From positions 496,001-560,000 of the forward strand of contig NZ_QLYX01000003.1 of the NCBI RefSeq assembly GCF_003289645.1: 64,000 nt of DNA. Direction: 5' to 3'. Made by a program: the position numbers and the translations under genes. This document shows, in pieces, positions 16,004 through 23,003 of this stretch. Each line of letters begins with the position of its first letter. Position 1 is the stretch's first letter. The notes beneath the pieces are model-generated. The model worked only from the letters and a program-made list of their open reading frames with translations. It made no database searches and was not told the DNA's origin. The stretch is from Actinomadura craniellae. Lineage in GTDB: Bacteria; Actinomycetota; Actinomycetes; Streptosporangiales; Streptosporangiaceae.

Positions 16004-18292
16004 ATGGTCATGAAGAAGCCACCTGAGGACGGGGCCGAGGAGCCCCGCCGGTTCCACGAGCGCGAGGAGGCGGCCCGTCCGGGGAACGCTTCCGCGGGAG
16101 AGGGATCCCGCGGACCGGTAGAGGAGGACGCGGACCGGCAGAAGGACGCCGATGGCGAGGAGAATGACGCCAGGGAGGACGAGGAAAGCGCGCTCAAGGC
16201 CCTGTTAGGTCGTGCCGGCGCCGCGGAGCGAGCAGAATACGCCCAGCTCAGATCCATCGTCGAACACGCGTTCAAGTCGCTTGAGGGCGATTTCGCGGAG
16301 GTGCGGATCGAGAACTTCACCTTCTTCAACGATTCGGTCAACGTGGGTGGGGAATTCACCGTCGGCGGCCGGTCTCCGGGCGGCGGCGGTGGAGGCTCGG
16401 CGGCAGGCGTGCTCCGGCTCGACGGGGACCAGATCACCGCGCACACGCGGTACTACGTCCGCCCGCCCCGGTTCACGGAGGGGCTGGAGAGCCTGCGGGA
16501 AGGCCGCCTGCTGGTCCTGGCGTCCCGGCCGGGCACGGGCCGGGACGCCGCGGCCGTCAACCTGCTCGTCGAGGCGCTGGCGGCGAACGCGGCCGACGAG
16601 GACATCGCCTGCCATCTCGTCGCCGATCCCGCGGTGCTGGGTGAGCCCGGCTGGAAGCCGCCCTCACGGGACTCGGGATACCTGGTCGATCTCGACGGAG
16701 GGCCCCCGGACCGGGCGGGTCCGATCGCGAGCACCATCGACGAGCGGTGGATCGACACGATGGCGGCCGCGGTCAGGGGCACGGGCGGTTACATGGTCGT
16801 CCTGACTGGGGAAGCGCGCGGAGCCCTGGTCGAGGTCGCGACCCGCTCCAGCCGGGTGCTGACCTCCCTCGGCGACATCGACCTGGTGCTCGTCATCGCC
16901 CGGCGGGTCCTGGGAACCGACCCGGGCCCCGAGGACATGGCGGAACTCCGCCGCTCACTTGTGGAGTCCGGCGCCCAGGACCTGCTGGAGGAGTTCCCCG
17001 AGCCGACGATGGCGGTGCGCCTGGCCTCGGTGATCGAGACGGGCGGCGATCTCGAGGTCGAAGTCAGGGAGCTCCGGGACCCGGCGGGGCAGGTGCACGG
17101 CTGGTTCAGCCGGCACCGGGGCGCCGAGGCCATCTCCTTCGCGCTGGCGGCGGCGGTGCTGGAGGACAGCGGCTACCTCACGGTCTCCGACGCGGCCGTC
17201 GGCCTGTACAAAATGCTCACCCCCGAGTCCGATCATCCCCCGGACCTGCGATTCCGTGACCGGCTCGGATCGGATCACTCCTGGCTCGAACTGGCGCAGC
17301 ACCCACGTGACGGGGCGAACCGGGTCTCCACAGGACTGCCCCAGGTCAGGTTCCGCAACCGGCACGTGCGGCAGGCGGTGCTCGGTTACGCCTGGACCTA
17401 CCTGGACGGCGCACGGTCGGTGATCCTGCGCTGGATCCGCGGGCTGCTCGTCCACCGGGACGTCCAGGTACGGGCTCGCGCGGCGGTTGCGGCCGGCATC
17501 ATCGCGTGGAGCGACCATGACCATGCGCTGCAGCGCTACCTGCGTCCCTGGGCGGGAGACTCCTCCCGTCCAGTGCGGGAGGGTGCCGGCACGGCTCTGG
17601 AGATCGTGGCAAGCCGCCCGGAACTGGCCGAGCCGGTCTGGGACGTGGTCGAGGCGTGGTCCGCGGAGGAGGGCTCCGCTTTCCAGCGGCGGTTGAGCCT
17701 GACCGCGGCGAGCGTGGCGGGCGGGCCGTTGGGGGCCCGCCGGCCCGGGCGGGCCCTGGAGGTGCTGCGCACCGTCCTCGACAATGACTGGGACGGGCTG
17801 GTCTCGGTCGGGCTGAGCGTGCTGCGCCTGGTCGAGTTGGGCCAGGTCCCCGAGGTGCTGACAGCTTTGCTCGAATGGTCGGAACCGCAGGACTCCTCCC
17901 CGCTGGTGACCAAGGCCCTGTCGGTCTTCCTCTTCGTGGCGTCGGCGCCGCCCCCGGGAGGCGAGGAAGGACCGGACGCCGTCTCGCCGCCGCTCGTGCA
18001 TGCTCGCGAGCATCGGCCGCTGACCGCGGAACTGTGGGCCAGGGCGCTCGCCCGCAAGCCCGCCCAGATCCAGGCGCTCGAAGTGCTGCGCGAGTACCTG
18101 GACGTTTACGCAGACCGCGATCCGGCGTCCCTGCACGAGATCCGGGCCATCCTGCTGGAGATCGCGGCGAGGCCGGGGCGCCATCGCCGCAGGCTGGAGT
18201 GGTACCTCGACGAATGGGCGAGAGACGGCTCCCGTTCCGCCGCGGCGATCCGCGCGGCACTGGCACGCCCGGTCATGAGCAGCGCGCCGTGA
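16004..18292 (+). CDS. Degenerate P-loop (STAND-like) protein with HEAT-like repeats (operon gene 2)
   Basis: 762 residues. A highly charged, probably disordered N-terminus (1-75) and a helix (76-98) lead to a beta strip (102-121), then a Gly-rich linker (122-132). A domain beginning YYVRPPRFTEGLESL has a P-loop-like ASRPGTGRD (173-181), where the Walker A Lys and Ser/Thr are replaced by Arg and Asp, and a hydrophobic strand ending VDLDG. Residues about 430-760 are helical and repetitive (RARAAVAAGIIAWSDHDHALQRYLRPW and similar), like HEAT repeats. I infer an inactive or divergent STAND-type regulator or scaffold. The start is ATG 16004. The stop overlaps a possible GTG start of the next gene. 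Confidence 0.7.
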   Translation: MVMKKPPEDGAEEPRRFHEREEAARPGNASAGEGSRGPVEEDADRQKDADGEENDAREDEESALKALLGRAGAAERAEYAQLRSIVEHAFKSLEGDFAEVRIENFTFFNDSVNVGGEFTVGGRSPGGGGGGSAAGVLRLDGDQITAHTRYYVRPPRFTEGLESLREGRLLVLASRPGTGRDAAAVNLLVEALAANAADEDIACHLVADPAVLGEPGWKPPSRDSGYLVDLDGGPPDRAGPIASTIDERWIDTMAAAVRGTGGYMVVLTGEARGALVEVATRSSRVLTSLGDIDLVLVIARRVLGTDPGPEDMAELRRSLVESGAQDLLEEFPEPTMAVRLASVIETGGDLEVEVRELRDPAGQVHGWFSRHRGAEAISFALAAAVLEDSGYLTVSDAAVGLYKMLTPESDHPPDLRFRDRLGSDHSWLELAQHPRDGANRVSTGLPQVRFRNRHVRQAVLGYAWTYLDGARSVILRWIRGLLVHRDVQVRARAAVAAGIIAWSDHDHALQRYLRPWAGDSSRPVREGAGTALEIVASRPELAEPVWDVVEAWSAEEGSAFQRRLSLTAASVAGGPLGARRPGRALEVLRTVLDNDWDGLVSVGLSVLRLVELGQVPEVLTALLEWSEPQDSSPLVTKALSVFLFVASAPPPGGEEGPDAVSPPLVHAREHRPLTAELWARALARKPAQIQALEVLREYLDVYADRDPASLHEIRAILLEIAARPGRHRRRLEWYLDEWARDGSRSAAAIRAALARPVMSSAP

Positions 18293-18315
18293 TTCCGGAT
18301 ACCCGAGGAACAGAG

Positions 18316-19404
18316 GTGGAGCAGTTGACCTACAACCCCGTCCTGGAGCAGCAGGAGCTCCCCAGACTCCGGCTGCTGAGACCGTTGCGCGCTCCTGGGC
18401 CTGGCATGGCCCTCGTCCTCGTCCCGTACGAGGGCAACCCGACCACGATCCGGCATGGCGAACCGGTTCCCGAAGCCCGTTACGGCACCTACCAGTACAG
18501 CTTCCTGGTGGACGTCACCGAGCACCGGCTGGTGCTGGACATCCCGCTGCTCAGCAAGGATCCCGGCTTCGCCTTCCGCAGCAGGGTCACGCTGAGCTGT
18601 CAGGTGGGGGATCCGGCCGCCGTGGTGACGCGGATGATCCGGGATGTCGGTGCGGCCCTGCAGGAGCCGATCAAGCACATGCTGCGGATGGTCTCCCGCC
18701 GGTTCGACATTCCCGAGCTCCACGCGGCCGAACAGGCGTTGAACGCGGAGGTGCGTGACTTCCCCGGTGATTCCGCGTTGCGGCTGCGCAACATCTATGT
18801 GGAGCTCGTGGTCGACGACGAGGAGATCCTCACCAGCGGGCGGCGGTTCCGGGACATCGAACGCGAGTTCAGGCTGGAGTCCAGGCGGCGCGTTCACCAT
18901 CTGGAAATGATGCGCGCGGAGGGGGCGGAGGGCCTGCTCGCGATGATCGTTGCCCGTGAGGGGCCTCGCGCGGCCCTCGAATGGATCGCGAAGGCCGAGG
19001 CGACCGAGCGCGACGAACTGTTGCGCACACTCCAAGCCCTGCTGCGCGACGGGGACGGCGACCGGGAACCGTTCGACCTGGTGGACGCCCAGGACCAGGT
19101 CGTGCAGCGCTTGCTCGGCGGTTCGACGGTCGCCTTCGGCGGGACCCGGCCCAGCCGGCTGCGCGGGTCGCTCGTGCCCGGCGAGTCCGGGCGGGGCAAG
19201 GCCGTGGAGGCCGCCGGGCCGGGGGCCGACGGCTCCAGACGCCGGCCGCCGGGTTCTGCCGGGGAAACGTCCGGCGCGCCGGACGTGAACATCCCTCCCG
19301 ATGACGAGCCCGCCGGGGGAGCCGCCGACACGGTCGAGGACCGGAGCTACCCCCGGCCAGCGAGTAGGGTCCGCGGCGTCCGGCGGCCGGTCGAGGACTG
19401 GTGA
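18316..19404 (+). CDS. SPFH/band-7-like protein (operon gene 3)
   Basis: 362 residues from GTG 18316 (GAGGA six bases upstream); GTG 18289 overlapping the previous stop and TTG 18325 are alternatives. Residues about 40-200 look like an SPFH/prohibitin-type domain: TYQYSFLVDVTEHRLVLDIP, then DPGFAFRSRVTLSCQVGDPAAVV and the long helix SRRFDIPELHAAEQALNAEV. A second helical part (200-262) follows, ending in a Pro/Gly/Arg-rich disordered tail (270-362). There is no membrane segment. SPFH proteins oligomerise at membranes as rings or cages, so this could be the platform of the operon's complex (inference). Confidence 0.65.
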   Translation: MEQLTYNPVLEQQELPRLRLLRPLRAPGPGMALVLVPYEGNPTTIRHGEPVPEARYGTYQYSFLVDVTEHRLVLDIPLLSKDPGFAFRSRVTLSCQVGDPAAVVTRMIRDVGAALQEPIKHMLRMVSRRFDIPELHAAEQALNAEVRDFPGDSALRLRNIYVELVVDDEEILTSGRRFRDIEREFRLESRRRVHHLEMMRAEGAEGLLAMIVAREGPRAALEWIAKAEATERDELLRTLQALLRDGDGDREPFDLVDAQDQVVQRLLGGSTVAFGGTRPSRLRGSLVPGESGRGKAVEAAGPGADGSRRRPPGSAGETSGAPDVNIPPDDEPAGGAADTVEDRSYPRPASRVRGVRRPVEDW

Positions 19405-19428
19405 CCTCATGGGCGAGGAGGGGTGCAC

Positions 19429-20466
19429 ATGAGGATCGAGCCGGTCACGGGCCCGGTCGCGGGCCACGCGGTATGGCAGTACGAGGATGCCTCCGTGCTG
19501 GCCGTCGGGGTCTGGACGGAGCGCAGGCCAGGGCATGGTGAGGACGCGGAGCCACTGCTCGTCCATCACGTGCCGACCGGGGAGGGCGTCGCCGGGGTCT
19601 TCGACGGTTCGGGCGGTTCGGGCTCGGCATTCGCCTACGAGTCACCGGGCGGAACACCGCGCAGCGGTGCGTGGGTGGGGGCCAGGGTGGCGCGTGCTGG
19701 GGTCGAATCCTGGTTCCGCGACGGCGTCGGACGTTCCGCGGAGTTCGACGCCGAGTCCCTGCGGGGACGGTTGGACGTGGCGCTCACCGGGATGCGGCCG
19801 CACCGCCGTGGCAAGCTGGTCGGCAGCGCGCGCAAGGACCTGCCTACGACGATGGCGGTCGTCCGTTACCGCCTCGACGGCCGGCGGGCCGAGTGCCAGG
19901 CGCTGTGGGCGGGAGACTCCAGGGCGTACGTGCTGTCCCCCCGCGCTGGACTGCAGGCGCTCACCCGAGACCACACGGTGGAGACCGACGCGCTGGAGCA
20001 GTTGCTCCAGGATCCTCCGCTGACCAACGTCCTGTGCGCCGGCGGGAGGTTCGAGGTCGACTCCCGGGCCCTGCTTCTCGACCTGCCCTGCGTGCTGGTG
20101 TGCGCCACCGACGGGTTCTTCGGGTACGTCGACACTCCTGCCCACTTCGAGTGCCACCTGCTCGGCGCTTTGCAGGACTCGGCGGATGCGGCGGAATGGG
20201 CTCGCCTGCTGGCCGAACGCGTCTCGGCCTACACGGCTGACGACGCCTCGCTGAGCCTCGTGGGGCTGGGGTACCGCGATTTCCGGCAACTGCGGAGAAG
20301 CTTCGGTCCCCGGGCGAGGGCGGTACTGGGCCGCTACTGGGGTGACGCGGCCCGGACCGGCCGGAGCCACACCGAACTGCGGCGGTGGCGACTGGAGGCA
20401 TGGGACGACTACCGCCTGGGTTACGAGTCGCGCATGCCGCCCCCTGTCGGCGAGGAGCCGGAATGA
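19429..20466 (+). CDS. PP2C-type protein phosphatase (operon gene 4)
   Basis: 345 residues from ATG 19429 (GAGGAG upstream; GTG 19423 is less well spaced). The PP2C metal-binding motifs are present in order: VFDGSGG (57-63), LPTTMAV (138-144), AGDSRAY (161-167), ATDGFFG (226-232) and ADDASL (270-275). All the expected Asp residues are there, so it should be an active Mn/Mg-dependent Ser/Thr phosphatase. The C-terminal 60 residues (GPRARAVLGRYWGDAAR onward) lie outside the catalytic fold. Its stop overlaps the kinase ATG by four bases (ATGA), so the two are translated together and probably antagonise each other. Confidence 0.88.
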   Translation: MRIEPVTGPVAGHAVWQYEDASVLAVGVWTERRPGHGEDAEPLLVHHVPTGEGVAGVFDGSGGSGSAFAYESPGGTPRSGAWVGARVARAGVESWFRDGVGRSAEFDAESLRGRLDVALTGMRPHRRGKLVGSARKDLPTTMAVVRYRLDGRRAECQALWAGDSRAYVLSPRAGLQALTRDHTVETDALEQLLQDPPLTNVLCAGGRFEVDSRALLLDLPCVLVCATDGFFGYVDTPAHFECHLLGALQDSADAAEWARLLAERVSAYTADDASLSLVGLGYRDFRQLRRSFGPRARAVLGRYWGDAARTGRSHTELRRWRLEAWDDYRLGYESRMPPPVGEEPE

Positions 20467-21458
20467 AGCGGGGCGACGTCATCCAGGGATACCGGATCGT
20501 CACCGAGCCGACCAACGAGGGCGGCGGGAAATGCGTGTGGGCCTTCGCCGAGAGGGCCGGCGGGGAGTTCTTCATCAAGCGCTTCCTGGAACCGAAACGC
20601 CCGCGAGAGGGTTCCGGCGGGAGCGCGACCAGCAGGCGCCTGCGCCTGGAGGAGTGCGCGGAGTTCGAGCAGCGGCATCGCACGATCATGGAACGGCTCA
20701 GGCCCGACGCTGACGGGGCGGGCAACCTCGTGCTCGCCGCCGACTTCTTCCACGCGGGGTCCACCTACTACAAGGTGACGGAACGGGTGGACACCACCAG
20801 CCTGGTGAGCCCGCACTCCCTCGACACCCGCCGGAAGGTGGTGCTGCTGCGGACGCTGGCGCTGAGCCTGCGCTTGCTGCACGGAATCGGCGTCGTGCAC
20901 GGCGATCTGAAGCCCGCCAACGTGCTGGTCCAGCAGAAGGCCGCCAACGCCTTCTACACGGCCAAGCTCATCGACTTCGACGATTCCTACCTCTCGGGTA
21001 GCCCTCCCGACCCCGGAATCATCGCCGGAGACTCCTTCTTCGGCGCTCCAGAGTGGCTGGCGTACCTGCGGGGCGACGAGACCGCGGATCCCGGCCGGCT
21101 GACCACGAAGGCGGACATGTTCTCGCTCGGACTGATGGCGCACCAGTACCTGACCGGTTCCGTGCCCCGCCACGACGGCGAGTTCGGTTCCCCCGCCGAG
21201 GCGGCGAACGCTGGAGCGTGGCTGTCGGTCGACGAGCGCCTGACGCCGGCCATGCAGTCGCTGCTCCTGGCCATGGTCTCCCCCGAGCCGGAGGCCAGGC
21301 CGGACGCCGATGACTTCCTCGCGGCACTGCGGGATCCGGACGTGTGCCTGCTGGGCCGCGGCGGCGAGGAACTGCCTCACCCGCCGCAGGCCGGAAAGGC
21401 CGACGGACCGTTCCCGGGTCGGGCGTCCCGGGTCCGGATCAACGTCGAGGGCCGCTGA
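20463..21458 (+). CDS. Ser/Thr protein kinase (operon gene 5)
   Basis: 331 residues. Kinase features: a loose Gly-rich loop (NEGGGKC, 18-24), the ATP-binding Lys39 (FFIKRF), a catalytic loop HGDLKPAN (146-153), DFD (171-173) in place of DFG, and APE (195-197). HGD in place of HRD is seen in non-RD kinases, which often do not depend on activation-loop phosphorylation. No membrane segment or PASTA domain, so it is cytoplasmic unless anchored by partners. It overlaps the phosphatase gene by four bases and is followed after 34 bases by the vWA gene. This phosphatase/kinase/vWA set resembles the TerY-P triad described for Ter stress systems. Confidence 0.88.
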   Translation: MKRGDVIQGYRIVTEPTNEGGGKCVWAFAERAGGEFFIKRFLEPKRPREGSGGSATSRRLRLEECAEFEQRHRTIMERLRPDADGAGNLVLAADFFHAGSTYYKVTERVDTTSLVSPHSLDTRRKVVLLRTLALSLRLLHGIGVVHGDLKPANVLVQQKAANAFYTAKLIDFDDSYLSGSPPDPGIIAGDSFFGAPEWLAYLRGDETADPGRLTTKADMFSLGLMAHQYLTGSVPRHDGEFGSPAEAANAGAWLSVDERLTPAMQSLLLAMVSPEPEARPDADDFLAALRDPDVCLLGRGGEELPHPPQAGKADGPFPGRASRVRINVEGR

Positions 21459-21492
21459 CCGTACCGAGAACCCTGATCGAAGAGGAGTTCCA

Positions 21493-22203
21493 ATGATGAG
21501 CAGGCAGGGGCAGTACGCCGGAAACCTGCAGTACGCCGTGGACATCGTGCTGTGCGTGGACGTGACCGACAGCATGTGGCCCGTGCTCGACACGGTGAAG
21601 GAGAGCGCCCTGTCGTTCCACCAGCGGCTGGACGCGGTGATGAAGGCGAAGGGCAAGGCCATCAGTCAACTCCGGCTGAAGGTCATCGCCTTCCGGGACT
21701 TCGGAGACCACGCGGACGACGCCATCGAGGAGACCGACTTCCTGCTGCTCCCGGACCGGGCGGACGAGTTCGGGACCTTCGTGCGCGGGCTGGCGGCGGG
21801 CGGCGGCGGTGACATCCCCGAATCGGGGTTGGAGGCGCTGGCCCTCGCCATCGGGGCGCCGTGGGAGAAGGGCCTGGACCGCCGCCGCCATGTCATCGTG
21901 ATGTTCACCGACGCACCGGCCCATCCGCTCGGCGCACCGCACGCGATCACGGCTTACACGTATCCCAAGGGGATCGCCGGGAGCCTGGATGAGCTGATGG
22001 AGCAGTGGGGATACGCCCGGAGCCAGAGCGCGGTGATGGAGAACTCGGCCAAGCGCCTGGTGCTTTTCGCACCCGACGTCCAGCCGTGGACGGACATCGC
22101 CGAGGAGTGGAACCTGACCCTGCACTTCCCGTCCAAGGCCGGCGAGGGACTGGAGGAGTTCGAGATGGACGAGATCGTCAACACCATTGTGAACAGCCTG
22201 TGA
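21493..22203 (+). CDS. vWA domain protein (operon gene 6)
   Basis: 236 residues that are almost entirely one von Willebrand A domain. The MIDAS is D-V-T-D-S at 23-27 (Asp23, Thr25, Ser27), with a third site near GGGGDIPES (103-111), so divalent-metal binding is likely intact. FRDFGDHAD and GGGDIPES recall the vWA domains found beside eukaryote-like kinases. Such domains assemble complexes through metal-dependent contacts. ATG 21493 (GAGGAG five bases upstream) or ATG 21496. The stop overlaps the next gene's GTG by four bases. Confidence 0.85.
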   Translation: MMSRQGQYAGNLQYAVDIVLCVDVTDSMWPVLDTVKESALSFHQRLDAVMKAKGKAISQLRLKVIAFRDFGDHADDAIEETDFLLLPDRADEFGTFVRGLAAGGGGDIPESGLEALALAIGAPWEKGLDRRRHVIVMFTDAPAHPLGAPHAITAYTYPKGIAGSLDELMEQWGYARSQSAVMENSAKRLVLFAPDVQPWTDIAEEWNLTLHFPSKAGEGLEEFEMDEIVNTIVNSL

Positions 22204-22385
22204 TTCCCCTGCGGCGGATCGGGCGGTCGCGCAGGGACGACGCCGGGCCGGGGACCGCGCCGGGGACCCCGGGAAATGACACCGACTGGATCAGCTTCCG
22301 GCCGACACCGGAGACCGAGGAACTTCTCGGCGGCCTGACCGAACGAGCGGATGCGGACGAGGAGACCGGTCGTGACGGCCGCTGA
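22200..22385 (+). CDS. Small protein, 61 residues (operon gene 7)
   Basis: GTG 22200 overlaps the vWA stop (GTGA) and the frame closes at 22385, 14 bases into the next gene. The protein is Arg-rich at the start (RRIGRSRRDD), Pro/Gly-rich in the middle, then has DTDWISFRPTPETEELLGGL, a patch with the look of a short binding peptide, and an acidic end. No family is recognised. The stop/start overlaps on both sides argue for a translated gene; codon use fits the neighbours. Easily missed by gene finders. Confidence 0.55.
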   Translation: MIPLRRIGRSRRDDAGPGTAPGTPGNDTDWISFRPTPETEELLGGLTERADADEETGRDGR

Positions 22386-22986
22386 AGAGACCCGTGCCGG
22401 GGAAAGCGGGCCGGTGAACTGGCAGTGCCTGTACTGCGATGTCCTGAACATCCCGGAGCGGGCGTCGTGCCAGAGCTGCGACACGGACCGGGCGACGGCC
22501 ACCGACGCGACGACACTGGTCGTTCCCTCCCGCCGGGTCCCTCCGGGCGGGCCCGGTGAACACGGAGAGGGCCCGCGCTTCCCGCGCCGGACCCTGCCTA
22601 CGGGGCCCCGCCCGCCGTACCCCGCACGCCCTCGGAGGACTCCGGGGCACGGACCGCCACCGGGCGGCCCGACCAGGGAGGTGTTCTTCCCTCCTCCGGC
22701 GGGTGTGGGCGGGGTGCCGACGTACGCACCGCCTGGGTACGGGCCTCCCCCCGGCCGTCCTCCGCACCCCGTGCCTCCGGTGCCGACACGGTATCCGGGA
22801 CCGCCACCGATGGTGCCCGCGCCCGGCCGGCCGCCCGTGCACCCCGGCATGCGCCCGCGGTGGCCCGATCCTCCCTTGCAGGCTTTCCTCAAGGCGATCG
22901 GTGCTTTCTTCGTGCTGTCCTTCGTGCTGCTCGTCGTACTAGGCGCCTGCTCCGCCTTCCTCGGATCGCTCGGCTCGGGGTACTGA
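22372..22986 (+). CDS. RanBP2-type zinc ribbon, Pro-rich, C-terminal membrane anchor (operon gene 8)
   Basis: 204 residues from GTG 22372 (GAGGAG eight bases upstream). The N-terminal finger is WQCLYCDVLNIPERASCQSC (about 17-36), fitting the W-x-C-x2-C-x10-C-x2-C pattern of RanBP2-type fingers that bind proteins, ubiquitin or RNA in other systems. Residues 50-165 are extremely Pro/Gly-rich. A hydrophobic segment (about 172-194) then ends the protein within 10 residues, so it is tail-anchored with the finger in the cytoplasm. It may tether the operon's complex to the membrane (inference). It ends 17 bases from the convergent brxHI gene. Confidence 0.75.
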   Translation: MTAAEETRAGESGPVNWQCLYCDVLNIPERASCQSCDTDRATATDATTLVVPSRRVPPGGPGEHGEGPRFPRRTLPTGPRPPYPARPRRTPGHGPPPGGPTREVFFPPPAGVGGVPTYAPPGYGPPPGRPPHPVPPVPTRYPGPPPMVPAPGRPPVHPGMRPRWPDPPLQAFLKAIGAFFVLSFVLLVVLGACSAFLGSLGSGY

Positions 22987-23003
22987 TCGCCGGGATCCCC
23001 GGT

